This document shows positions 45,243-56,064 of a stretch of DNA of 64,000 bases, piece by piece. Within the stretch, counting starts at the first letter, position 1. The number at the start of each line of letters is the position of its first letter. Both the position numbers and the translations under genes were made by a program. This stretch comes from Triglochin maritima (taxonomy: Eukaryota > Streptophyta > Magnoliopsida > Alismatales > Juncaginaceae), in assembly GCA_963682175.1 (NCBI GenBank), contig OY821784.1, positions 35,941,621-36,005,620 of the forward strand, written 5' to 3'. Under the pieces are notes generated by a model. The model made no database searches, was not told the origin of the DNA, and worked only from the letters and a program-made list of their open reading frames with translations.

Positions 45243-45884
45243 AAAAGAGAAACACATTTTCTCTTTTTTTTCTCTCTCTCAATTTCTACTCTTCACTTCT
45301 TATCAAACACATCTAAGATTGGATCGGATGTATATAAGGATAAGAATTCATGATTCGAGTTCCTAAACATCAAGATACATTACTATACATAGAAAGAACG
45401 ATAAGAGTGGACATGACGATACATTATATAAGTTCTACTAATAAGTTAATATACAGATTTGTAATGATCTTAGAGTGGATGTGAAGATTCGTTGGGATAA
45501 GATCTATTGAATGGAAGAGGATGAATATGAAAATGCGTAAAGATACTGTTTTAGAATGAAGTTTTAAAATTTAGGTGATTCGTTGAATTGGGATAACAAT
45601 AAGATTTGTTGAATGGAAGTGAATGAAGGTGAAGATGCGTTACGACAAGTTTTAGATTGAACTTTTAGAGTAGTACGTGAAGACGTACACCGGTACACAT
45701 TGGGATAAGAATTATGGAACGGAAGAAGTGCATGCACGTTAAGATATATTTGGATACGGTACCATATTATTTTACATGCATATCTAGGATTTTGATCCTG
45801 CAAAACCAACACAAACGTAGTTGCACCGGGGTGAGAGCTTGAGGTGTGGTCTGATAAAAAAGACAGTAAATCTTACTTCGTTAA
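45243..45884. other. Segment with degenerate GATTCGTTGGGATAAGA repeats
   Basis: Three or four loosely similar units of roughly 100 bp (GATTCGTTG..GGATAA, GAATGGAAGTGAATGAAGGT, GATGCGT..). No gene is seen and the origin is unknown. Confidence 0.4.
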
Positions 45885-46920
45885 TTGTAATATTTCTGAA
45901 ACAACGAAAATTTTAAACTTTTAATAAATAGATAATCAAAGGATATCAACATTAAATACAGTAAATGCTACTCGAATACACATATAAAATAAGATGCACC
46001 GTATACAAGAGTTGTCAAAAATATGACTACATCAAAATACAACCGATACAAATATACAAGTAGTCATCATAACCTCAGAAATACACAAGGATCCGACTCC
46101 AAAAAATGCACTCGTCCTCAATCACCACCCTACTAGCTCCCGAAGGGGATCCTGAAATGAAAACATAACAATAATGTCGTGAGTTTCCATAAGGAAACCT
46201 CATATGTCAAACTTACCTACATGCAATGCGAAACATGACCTATCATACTAGTATCATGCCAAACATAAATCATAACAGATCATTTCCCCAACCGGGTTCA
46301 TTAGTCATAAGTCTAGTTTTGGACATCCGTAGATACTCACCGCAGACACATGCAGTCATACGAAAATTACGCGACACACCTCCACTCACTACTACACTAG
46401 TCATATGGGTTCGGTGAAGGTCACACACACTTTTGAGTCATCATCAGATCTGATTAGTGGTCGAAGACCACAATCCGCCAGAGTCGTCACTCTGGTCGGT
46501 CATACTCGCCAGCCGTGCCACAGCTGGACGATCAATCCGCCGGAACAACATCGGTCGGTCATCTCCGTCGCCACACAGGTTAAGACACAGAACTCTGTTG
46601 CAAAATGGCTAACAATCATCTCCGTCGCCACACAGGCTAAGGTCATCTCTGTCACCACACATGCCAATAGTCATCATGCTCCGTAGAGCCATATCATATA
46701 GATCATGCAAAAGGGAATATGGTCCCACAGGCGTACTACCTTAGTCTCATGCACATGTCATATCATGGGAACATCAACCGTAAAATCAATCCACGCACCA
46801 AAGCATTTATAAAACAAACATACAATTTTAGTGCTTCAACGGTCGACCGGTAATTGGTTCGAACCACAATCCAACGCTCAAACCAAGCAATCATCAAAAC
46901 GGTTCAACAAAAGTTTCTAG
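45885..46920 (-). mobile_element. Diverged gypsy-type LTR fragment
   Basis: The left end TGTAATATTTCTGAAACAACG matches the left end of the solo LTR at 29210 (TGTAACATCCTCAAAACAGCG). The order of following blocks is the same: TTACATCAAA, CTCGTCCTCAATCACCACCC and TGAGTTTCCATAAGGAAACC. A different short repeat (CATCTCCGTCGCCACACAGG) occupies the tandem-array position. One perfect CGGTCGACCG lies near 46841. The right half is lost, so no TSD can be tested. Confidence 0.65.
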
Positions 46921-48104
46921 ACAGGAAGAGAGAAAACTGATGTGAAAGAGAAATAGGAGAAAGAACGCTCATGACCAGATCGTCCATGGTCATGGTCACG
47001 GTCACGGTCACGGTCAGTTACGCGATAATTAAATCCCACCTCGAGGAATTCCAAAACGCGACGGCAGACGTTGTAATTTTGGTGTGAAACCTTGTACAAA
47101 CATTTGACTATTTCTTGTGGGGCCCATGGAAAAACTTAAAAGCTAACGTTACCCAGCTTTTCAAAAGTAGTGTAAATTCTGAAAAACTACTTTTCGTTTT
47201 TCGAAAAAAACACGTCCCTCTTTGTGCAAACTAACTTTGACACTCATTGCAGAAAAAAAGTAAAAAAGCTGCGTTTTTGCCCCCATCTAAAGCATCAACT
47301 TGAAACTTCTTCCTAGACTCTCGCATTTTCTTTTTTCGTCGTGTTATCAGCTAGATAATCTATCATTTTATCTGTTTATTTTCAAAAATATTTCACTATT
47401 ATCTCTAATTTTTCAACACTTTGTTTGGTTCACATCATTTCTTTTTACTTTTTTATTCTAATATGAGTAAAACAAAAAACAATATTTTAAAAAAAGATTT
47501 AAAAAATATATTTTAAATGATTCTAACCATATTTTGAGTGGGGGACATAATGCAACTGTAGTAAATGAATCAAGTTCATTCATCGGTTAATCACATACAC
47601 TTTCCGTAAATATGTTGATTTAGTGTTATTTTAATGGGTACAAGTGTATGGTATATATGTATATGAATATTTAAAAAAAACTAATCACCAAAGAAACAAC
47701 AACTTCTTGCAGACTTGCACCTTACTCAACAAAACCCAACTCAACCAACATGATGAAGAAAATAGCCTACTTTGAGATCAATTACACGTTCCAAAAAAGA
47801 AAAGAAAATAATAAAAGCGCAACCAAGTAAAAAGGAGCCAAGCTCTAAACACCTTCTGTGGTCAGTGGACTCCACACCAAGTTCTTGCAACTTCTAAGGA
47901 GAAATTGGTTCACTTTCTGGTTTTTCCACATAAAATATAAAAAGTAATTTGACTCATTCTTACCGCAAAAGGCGGAAAATGACTACAAAATCTTTAGAGA
48001 TTTGCCCACGTTTGGACAAGTCAATCTTACTGGCGATAACTTGTATATTCATGTAAAGGGTAATATGGATAATTGGATATGGGTATTTTTAATTGGAAAA
48101 TGTT
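46921..48104. other. Intergenic segment, nothing recognised
   Basis: It contains a short GGTCACGGTCAC microsatellite (46985-47010) and AT-rich sequence. No coding domain or element end is seen. Confidence 0.45.
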
Positions 48105-48299
48105 TAGAGGCCGCGGTGCGTCCGGGACAATTCAGTCAGCAAAAATCAAAGATTAATTAAATCACATATTATTTATTTATTTTGTGTCACATCACACGCA
48201 CGCGGAACTATGTGACATTTGGTTTCCAACCTACATATATTCTCAAAACCTTCCATTATCTCCCCCAAACTTTTCATTCTCCATCATTTTCTCCCGATA

Positions 48300-48470
48300 G
48301 AAGACGAGATCGGTAAGAGAGATGCCGAGGAGATGACGCGGGAGTGAGTCTTAAGGAGGTTGGGAAGCCGACGTCGTTGGTTAGGACGTCACGATATAGT
48401 TGGTCGGTGAGGAAGAGGAGGAAATGGTCGACGTCAGAGTCTTTCTCGATGCGAGGAGGATGAGGAATGT
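48300..48470 (-). pseudogene. Unidentified coding-like fragment
   Basis: The - strand reads without stops through RIEKDSDVDHFLLFLTDQLY then RDVLTNDVGFPTSLRLTPA. Codon third positions are C-rich, unlike the AT-rich surroundings. I do not recognise the family. It lies inside the repetitive block 48105-50345 and may be a host gene fragment captured by a transposon, or the first exon of a gene whose remainder is not here. Confidence 0.35.
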
Positions 48471-48900
48471 GGTTTTTTGTAGCTGATTTAAGTTTTTTGT
48501 ATGATATTTTTTGGGGAAAGTTTGGTTTTCGTGACTGATTTGAAGTTTTGGGGTTTTGTTATGTTATGGATTGGTCTTGGGTTTTTCAGAAACGTGGTTT
48601 TTTGTAGCTGATTTGAGTTTTTTTGTATTAAGTTTTTGCGGATGAGGAGGAATGTGGTTTTTTGTAACTGATTTGAGTTTTTTGTGTGGAGGTTTTTGGG
48701 GAAAGTTTGGTTTTCGTGGCTGATTTGAAGTTTTTGGTTTTGTTCTATGATTGATTGGTCTTGATTTTTTTTTGGGAGTGTGATTCTTTGTAGCTGATTT
48801 GTGTTTTTTGTGTTAAGTTTTTGAGGAAAAGTTTGTTTCTTTCTGGTTGATTTAATGTTTTTGGTTTTGTTATGTGATGAATCGATCTTGGTTTTTTGAT
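48470..48900 (+). repeat. Tandem GGTTTTTTGTAGCTGATTTG repeat
   Basis: About four imperfect copies of a block containing GTGGTTTTTTGTAGCTGATT, TGAGTTTTTTGT, GGGGAAAGTTTGGTTTTCGT and TTTTGGTTTTGTTATG. Unit length varies from 65 to 120 bp. Confidence 0.7.
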
Positions 48901-49039
48901 GTTATTTTGAAAAGTTTGTTTCTTTGTGGTGTTATTGTTTAAAGTTGGTTTGTCTTTAATATTAATTTTTGGGGGTTTCTGATTTATTTTCATGGTATTA
49001 GATTTGATTTTGTGTTCTTGAAAAAGAAAAACACATGTA

Positions 49040-50075
49040 ATAAAAAAGACAAACATAAAAAACAACTTAAAAGGAAAACATGAACATAAAAAGGAAAAAC
49101 AACTTACTTATTAAAAAGGAACAAACATAACTTAAAAGGATGAAACAATACTAAAAAAGGAACAAACATAACTTAAAAAAGAACAACAGAAAATTAAAAA
49201 GGATGAAGCAATACTTAAAAAGGAAAAACAGAAACTTAAAATGGATGAAGCAGTACCTAAAAAGGAACAACATAACTTAAAAAGGATGAAACAAAAATTA
49301 AAAAGGAAAAACAAAAAATTAAAAAGGAAAAACAACTTAAAAAGGAACAAACGTAACTTAAAAAGGAACAACAGAAAATTAAGAAGGAAAAATAGAAAAT
49401 TAAAAAGGAAAAACATCAACTTAAAAAGGAACAACAGAAAATTAAAAAGGATGAAGCAATACTTAAAAAGGATGAATTAGTACCTAAGGAACAATATATC
49501 TTAAAAAGGACGAAACAAAAATAAAAAAGAAAACTTCACACTTAAAAATGTACACTTACTTAAGAAGGAACAGACTACACTTAAAAATGTACAACTTATA
49601 GTTAAAAATGAGAACCTCAAACATAAAAAGGAACAAGCCTCACTTAAAAAGGAACAGAGTACACTTAAAATGATACAATTCACAGTTAAAAAAGAGAACC
49701 TCAAACAGAAAAAGGAACAAGCAATTCTTAAAAAGGAACAGACATCACTTAAAAATGTACAACTCATAGTTAAAAAGGAGAACCGCACTTAAAAAGGAAC
49801 AAAAACACTAAAAATGAAAACTTCACACTTAAAAATGTACACTCACTTAAAAGGGAATAGACTACACTTAAAAATGTACAACTCACAGTTAAAAATGAGA
49901 ACCTCAAACATAAAAAGGAACAAACAATTCTTAAAAAGTAACATACATCACTTAAAAAGGAGAACCTCAAACATAAAAAGGAACAAACAATTCTTAAAAA
50001 GAAACATACATCACTTAAAAAGGTACAACTCACAGTTAAAAAGGTGAACCGCAAACTTAAAAAGGATAGACGTAG
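49040..50075 (+). repeat. AAAAAGGA minisatellite (about 1 kb)
   Basis: The word CTTAAAAAGGA (or its near-variants) recurs every 12-30 bp for about a kilobase. It alternates with ACAACAGAAAATT, ATGAAGCAATA, ACCTCAAACAT and GTACAACTCAC linkers. The plus strand is overwhelmingly purine plus C with few T. Translations look like Lys/Leu repeats on + and Phe/Leu repeats on -; I treat both as by-products of the repeat. Confidence 0.85.
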
Positions 50076-50109
50076 ATGTTAAAAAGGAACATGTTTTGCC
50101 TTTTTAAGT

Positions 50110-50265
50110 TGTTGTTTGGGGAAACCAAAAGTTACGTTGGGAAAAGTAAAAGTTGCATGGAGAAACCAAACGTTGCAGTGAAAAGTAAAAGTTGCATGGG
50201 GAAACCAAATGTTGCAGTGAGAAAATAATGTTGCATTGGGAAACTAAAGGTTGCATGTGACACCA
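50110..50265 (+). repeat. Short tandem GAAACCAAATGTTGCA repeat
   Basis: About five units of 28-36 bp with GGGAAACCAAA, GTTGCA and GAAAAGTAAAAGTTGCAT. Confidence 0.7.
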
Positions 50266-50345
50266 ACATGTTATTAAATGAATTTTTCTGCTGACTGGAT
50301 TGCTAACTCAACTGACCACGTCTGCCGCGTCCGAGACGCGCGCGG

Positions 50346-50793
50346 CTGTGTATAAGGACTCTTTTTAATTTACATGTAGTACATGTATATTTGATATTTG
50401 CATGTACATGTAAGGATATTATATATGAAACACCTTTTGCATCCTAAACCATCGGTGTATTTGTTTTATTTGTTTCAACCTAGCTAAGATCAACATATTC
50501 ATAGCATGTTATCTACCATAAGTCCATAACCATTGCAAGCGAAATCAAACCCAATCTACCCCCATCAATTACATCATCATGATCATCAACTCAACTCTCA
50601 CGAAGCTCATAGAAGTCCAATTAGCCAATAACGTATTATATAGTAGTTTATTTCGACTAAGCTAACACATTCCACTCTTATCATTTCTTATCTTATCAAT
50701 CCAAATGCCACAACTCAATCATTATTCCAATAATAAAATCAAGACATAACCGGGATAATCAACAAAAGCATGCAATTATACAATCCCACTGTC
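50346..50793. other. Short spacer, nothing recognised
   Basis: AT-rich sequence between the repetitive block and the CACTA element. No feature is supported. Confidence 0.45.
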
Positions 50794-50814
50794 CACTACT
50801 ACAGAAAGGGGAAT

Positions 50815-51110
50815 ATACGTCGAATGTACGGGGGTATATACGTCGGATATAAGCACTCCCCGATTCGACGTCTATGTGTGTGTCGTCTATACATAGACGT
50901 CGGACGTGCTAAATCCGACGTCTATTCCTAAAGAATAGACGTCGGTTGTATGTATCATCCGACGTCTATTCTTTAGGTATAGACGTCGGTGAAATAACGG
51001 ACGACGTCTATTCCTAAAGAATAGACGTCGGATGATACATACAGCCGACGTTTATTCCTTTCTTCAGAGTAATAAGCGTCGGCTAGTACAAACATTCGAC
51101 GTCTATTCTT
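50815..51110. repeat. Left subterminal ATAGACGTCGG repeats
   Basis: More than ten copies of AGACGTCGG or CCGACGTCT in both orientations, about 20-30 bp apart, each centred on the palindrome GACGTC. Equivalent repeats are the TNPA-type binding sites in En/Spm elements; that role here is inference. Confidence 0.85.
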
Positions 51111-51134
51111 TAACCTTGACAAAAAAATAAATAA

Positions 51135-51410
51135 CAACCTGCAAACTTGTATATGATCATCGTATTCGTGTACATACAACCTGCACCAAATTCGTTCACA
51201 TATGCTCACACTTTCATCCACATGTTTATATAAGCACAAACACACAAGTATACATGCACAAACACAAACATACAACCTGCAAACTTGTATATAATCATCG
51301 TATTTGTGTACGTACAACCTGCACCAAATTCGTTCACATATGCTCACACTTTCATCCACATGTTTATATAAGCACAAACATACAACCATACATGCACAAA
51401 CACAAACATA
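51135..51410. repeat. 138-bp tandem duplication
   Basis: Two near-identical units (51135-51272 and 51273-51410), each from CAACCTGCAAACTTGTATAT to AACACAAACATA. It lies inside the CACTA element. Confidence 0.88.
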
Positions 51411-51572
51411 CAACCACACACAATTGACATTCAACACACTTGCAATTAATTCATAAACAATTGACATTCATTCAAAAATTGAGACGATTATATTAAGACA
51501 TAAATTGTAGGTTTGTAATACAGGTGTACTTGTTAACTAAATTATAAAAAATGCTAGTGACAGAAGAACCTC

Positions 51573-52207
51573 TTAGTTCATCAACATGTTTCTGATAAAA
51601 TAGCGAGCCCATCGGTCGCGAGTTTCATCGAGCTCCTGTTGCGAGAAGGGATCACTACTTTTTGAGAAGACCTATCAAAAAAATACAAGTGTGTTGAATG
51701 TTAATAACTAAATATTGAAACTACAACTATACAATTGAATAACGATCTACATTACCTCGGATAGGCATACGTCTTGAGTTGCCAATTCGAGGATTTCCTT
51801 CATATATCTCATCACGTAGTAACCACATTCCGTATTTCCAACCTTCTTCCGGTACTACAAACATAGAAATTCGTTAAATTTATGTTCCTAACAAAAAATC
51901 GGGGTTGCAATTCCAAGTCATGTTATTCCTGCTTTTGTGGTTGTTCTCCTGCCACCCAAAGCTCTGTAAACCTTAATTGCCCTGAGTAGCACAAGTTAAA
52001 ATTTCATTCAATAATACTAATAAAAATCCACGAATTACTTTTCCCACGACTAAAACGAACTTACAAATTTAGAAGTTTCTTTATTGAGTCACTTGGTTTA
52101 TTCGACCCCAACGGATCAAACCAATATGCCGAATTACCAAGTAAATCGGGGTTGGACGAAAACTTTTCAGCCATATCCTGAACCATTTCCTCTAACTGAT
52201 ATTCCAC
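51573..52207 (-). pseudogene. Ulp1/C48 SUMO-protease-like C-terminal remnant
   Basis: On the - strand the pieces read YWFDPLGSNKPSDSIKKLLN, AIKVYRALGGRRTTTK, YRKKVGNTECGYYVMRYMKE and FSQQELDETRDRWARYFIRN. GNTECGYYVMRYM is the catalytic-Cys segment of Ulp1-like C48 peptidases, and YxLDP lies near their catalytic region. Exon-like borders at 51854, 51756 and 51671 fit GT-AG introns, with a frame problem near 51925. The catalytic His/Asp part upstream is not found. Ulp1-like ORFs are often carried by plant CACTA and Mutator elements. The stop is at 51573. Confidence 0.65.
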
Positions 52208-52216
52208 ACTAACGTC

Positions 52217-52486
52217 TTACCCATCAGTCTTGGAACGACTAAATGATTCATTTTCGTCGTGACATATCCACCATCTGTAATTTGGGTCGAAACCTTTCTC
52301 AAACAAATGAGCTTTCATTTTCCGAAAAGTCAGCACTGACATATTATGATACTTATTGCACGGACAATACGTTATGTCGATGTCTTTCATTTTCTTGGAA
52401 TGTTTTTTGGCAACCTCTAAGAACATATTCACGATGTTCTCATACTCATCACTCAATCTATTTGAAACAATCCACTCTCCATCCAT
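52217..52486 (-). CDS. CACTA transposase-associated domain (truncated TNP2-type ORF)
   Basis: An 89-aa frame starts MDGEWIVSNRLSDEYENIVN. It contains FLEVAKKHSKKMKDIDITYC then PCNKYHNMSV and HLFEKGFDPNYRWWICHDE. This is the N-terminal transposase-associated domain of plant CACTA proteins (W..RxSxEY..GVxxFL ... CPCxxCxN ... HLxxxGFxxxYxxWxxHGE). Tyr replaces the second Cys of CPCxxC and Asp the Gly of HGE. The frame stops right after it and the transposase tnp2 domain is missing. The Ulp1 remnant follows almost immediately, which suggests one large deletion joined the two. Confidence 0.75.
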   Translation of the reverse strand: MDGEWIVSNRLSDEYENIVNMFLEVAKKHSKKMKDIDITYCPCNKYHNMSVLTFRKMKAHLFEKGFDPNYRWWICHDENESFSRSKTDG

Positions 52487-52754
52487 TTCAATCTAAACAT
52501 TAACAAAAATGATAGTTATTATTGGAGAAAATAAATAAAATTTCAATTTAAAAGAATGTGTTCGTAGATGAGAAGATTCGGAGACATTAAGATGAGAAAA
52601 GAATGACTCAGAGGAGAGGAGATGAAGTCCTTAATTTAGCGTGGGAATAAGGAAGGTTAGAAACCTAACTAAGCAATCAAGGCCAAAACAAGCCTAAAGT
52701 CCACTATAGATCCTTAGTAATAGACGACGCAAAACTTCGAGGTCCCACCGATGA

Positions 52755-52955
52755 CCACTAGTCTGTAGGAAATCAAGAACCCGGAGGTCCCTAATATCTC
52801 AGGGAGATTAGATGGGCAACGACGTTCAGGCTGAAACGGTCTTAAACATCGAGGGCCACTAATCTGTAGGAAATCAAGAACCCGGAGGTTCCTAAAATCT
52901 CAGGGAGACTAGATGAGCAACGACATTCAGGCCATAACGGTCTTAAACGGTTTCC
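52755..52955. repeat. 101-bp tandem duplication
   Basis: Two units both contain CTGTAGGAAATCAAGAACCC, then CTCAGGGAGA and ACGGTCTTAAAC, offset by about 101 bp. Confidence 0.8.
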
Positions 52956-54039
52956 TCTCCTTAATGCGTCTGAAAATCCTAAGGGCCAACGTCTAACTGA
53001 TTTTAGTAAGGCTCTATTATTAAGTGGTTTTTGGGCAAAGGAAAGGGTGATGAAATCCCCCACCTCATCTTTTATAGGAGACTGCCCCTAAGTGTTTTTC
53101 ATACCTTAATCTAACAAACAACACACCAAACAAACACTCACCTCACTCTTGTTCCAATGCAATTTCTACTAACTAATGCATGATTTCTAATGAATGATGA
53201 GTGAAAGATATTTCGTACCTTACGTCAGCAATCTACGACAGAAATCGTAAAATGTATAATAAATATGATGAATGCAAATCCTATATGATGAATGACTTAG
53301 CAAATATTGTCTAATCTTTTGCTTTAGGTTATTAAAGGCTAAGTTACTTAAGGGGGTCAATGAGTTATTATCATAATATTGAAAATTCAAAAAAGCAAGG
53401 CAATAAACATTTTAAATATTAAAAGAAAGTATTAAAAATAATTACTTTGATTGTCAGAAAAATATTTTAAACACAAAATATCATGTTATTAATAACACTT
53501 GAAAATAAAATTTTATTGAAATTTTGGCAGAACCTCCCCTTAAAATTTTATATGTAAATTTCTTCAAATCCTAGAATTAACAAGAAAATGTATATCTACT
53601 CACATTCACATCATGTATTTCTACACTACATAACATTCACATTACAAATCTACTCATGTTGAAATACACATGAATGAGATCCATGAAGAACGTTAGTTTA
53701 TTTACATTCAAAATTACTTAATAATGCATCCCAAACAACATAACATCGTTACATAAATCATCCAACCAACCCAACTCAACTCAATCCAAAACAAACCAAT
53801 CCAATGAACGAGTGAAATCAAATGATATCTCATTAATAAAGGTCGCATCCATCATCATAACATATAGCAATAACATATAAAAAATGAATTAAACATTCAC
53901 ACAATCACACTCCATTCTCGTCAACCAAACAAATACAAAATTCACAATCTCCACAACCAACTAAACAATCCAAATCCAAACACCACAATCTAAAATCCAA
54001 ATCCAAACACCACAATCTAAACATGTCAAATATGAGAAC

Positions 54040-54500
54040 CTAATCAAACAAGATACAAGACAAGGCTAGTAGATTTCCTTTTGGCTTCACTTGAAGTTAA
54101 TTTTTCTACAGGTGGTGAAACACGAACCAGAGGAGGAGGGGAAAGTTGTTGCCAACGTTGCAAAGGAGGTGTGGTGCCGGTGGTCGCGCCAACAACTACA
54201 CGCACAACTACACCAAATAAAAAAACTAAATAAAAAAAACTCAATCCACAACTACACAAAAAGTATGAGCACGAACCAGAGGAGGAAGAAGTCGTGGCTG
54301 CAGTGACGGTGGTCGCGGAGGAGGGTGCGGTGATGGTGGTCGCGGAGGCTACGGAGACGGTGCAGAGGGACGGAGAAGGGGAGGAGAGCACAAGAGACGT
54401 CGTTGCTGTGCCGGAGACGGTGCAGATCGGTCGGAGATCGGTCGCGGAGGAGAGTTCGGTCGCGGGATGGCGAGGGTTTGGGTGGGTTTTCGTTTGAGAT
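54040..54500. other. GC-rich exon-like piece near the CACTA 5' side
   Basis: Open on both strands because of GGTGGTCGCGGAGGAGG repetition. On the - strand (transposon sense) it reads as a Ser/Thr/Ala-rich low-complexity frame ending before the subterminal repeats. It may be 5' exon sequence of the element or captured DNA. No domain is recognised. Confidence 0.3.
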
Positions 54501-54514
54501 GAATGACAGAAACG

Positions 54515-54845
54515 CGTCTATTCGATTTCTTTAAGACTCATAGACGTCGGATGTTATAGATGTCTGACGTCTATACCCCGACGTCTATATGCAGGGGATC
54601 TACACTTCGGACATCTATAACATCCGACGTCTATACCCTATAGACGTCGGATGCACAAGGTATTCCAAAAACCGACGTCTATGGCTCGACGTCTATACCC
54701 TATAGACGTCGGATAAACACGGTATTGAAATAACCGACGTCTATAGTACCACATAGACGTCAGCCTTGGTAACAACCGACATCTATTATGTCCTCTCCCT
54801 ACTAGAAGTCAGTTGTTATAACGACCGACGTCTATTGGGCGACGA
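54515..54845. repeat. Right subterminal ATAGACGTCGG repeats
   Basis: About fifteen ATAGACGTCGG/CCGACGTCTAT words in both orientations, counterpart of 50815-51110. Confidence 0.88.
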
Positions 54846-54868
54846 GTAAAGCCTATTCTGCAGTGGTG

Positions 54869-56064
54869 ATCATTCCATTAACAAAAATTCAAATATAACT
54901 TAATTCGATTGTTGCTTCGATGTGTCCAAGTAAGTCCAATACCATTCCATCAACTTAATACGATTATTGCTTCAATATGTTGATCACTGAAAGACCCACA
55001 AGTGGGATGCTTAATCAGATGTCAGATTCGAGGTTTGGTGAACGCTAGTTAAACTCGCAACCCGGCACATACAGTCCCTTTACTTGATTCAATACTAGTA
55101 ATTAACACGCAAAATGTGAATAAATCCGTGTTTAAATCTACGAAAAAGGCATCGACTATGCAAATATATATGTGCTAAAATCAAACACGAGCAAGTAGAG
55201 ACAAGGAATAAAGCTTGAATTTGACTTAAAGCAATGCAACCAAGCACACTTTTTTTTAAAATCTTATATACTCTACTTACCCCCACTCCCATTTTGAATT
55301 CAAGTAACATCCAAAACTAAAGCATACTAAACATGAAAGTTAGGGATTAGATGCAATGAGTAAAACTTGGAACTATATATACATGACACAAATGCATCGA
55401 TTAATCTAATGAGATGTCAAATTTATCATTTCAACAAGGATCAAATTTGACTTTAAAAGGTATGACTTGACTTTATAGCTCCTCTCCAACAAATATCTTA
55501 AGTTGATTGTGTCTAGACCCTCATTATCGTTACACGCTTAAAAATGGTTGAGGTTTGAAATTAGATTGGGTTTGAAAGTTGGGGCAATATTGGCCAACAA
55601 GTATCGGGTAGTGTATTGATTATGAATATAAGAAAGATTTAATGCGACTTGCATTGCTCGAGTATTTCGGGTTGGGAGCGTCTTAGGGTGTTTAAACTTT
55701 CCAATTGAGAATTTGGGCTTCACTTATATACGTTTTATTTAGCTATCATTGATTTTCCATGCTTATGTTTTACGATCATAGTTGCATCCAAACTACTTCA
55801 TGACATAAGATGCTTGCTTATCATTACGAGTGGAGCCACTTCTTCTCCGAGACGGGGGGTTTACTATATACATTATTCAAGTTTTGAATCTATTTTTTTG
55901 AGTGAAAGTGCTGTCACGACCCTAATCCACACTAAACTAATCGTGTCAACACTGGGCACTAAAACCCTCGTACTCTTCGGTCTAGTCAGCCCTACTCATG
56001 ACTAGCTCTCATTAGCAAATATCCAAAGACACACAAAGGGACTTAAAGAACATTCTCTGGAATA
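54869..56064. other. Intergenic segment, nothing recognised
   Basis: AT-rich sequence with short frames only. No domain, repeat end or RNA gene is seen. Confidence 0.45.

Larger units (their letters stand above)
48105..50345. mobile_element. Possible TIR element built largely of simple repeats
   Basis: CAGTCAGCA plus TTAATTAAATCACAT and TGTCACAT at 48130-48215 recur inverted at 50250-50310, with GC-rich outer sequence on both sides (GGCCGCGGTGCGTCCG and CCGCGTCCGAGACGCG). The interior holds a coding-like fragment and three repeat arrays. The arms are diverged and no duplication was found, so this is tentative. Confidence 0.35.
50794..54868 (-). mobile_element. CACTA (En/Spm) element, internally deleted
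   Basis: The left end CACTACTACAGAAAGG and right end TTCTGCAGTGGTG pair as CACTA-type TIRs. GTC and ATC flank the ends, a 2-of-3 match to the expected 3-bp duplication. Both subterminal regions (50815-51110 and 54515-54845) are packed with GACGTCTAT/ATAGACGTC words. Inside, on the - strand, are a transposase-associated domain and a Ulp1-like protease remnant. The main TNP2 catalytic region is absent, so it is non-autonomous. Autonomous plant elements of this type are much longer. Confidence 0.85.

Noticed and set aside
49132..50054. Phe/Leu/Cys-rich - strand frames that could look like membrane proteins, and Lys/Leu-rich + strand frames.
   Set aside because: Both are the direct translation of the AAAAAGGA minisatellite; there is no domain and unit lengths are irregular.
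54044..54497. Possible Ser/Thr/Ala-rich protein near the CACTA right end.
   Set aside because: Low-complexity frame open on both strands because of GGTGGTCGCGGAGG repetition; kept only as a low-confidence note.
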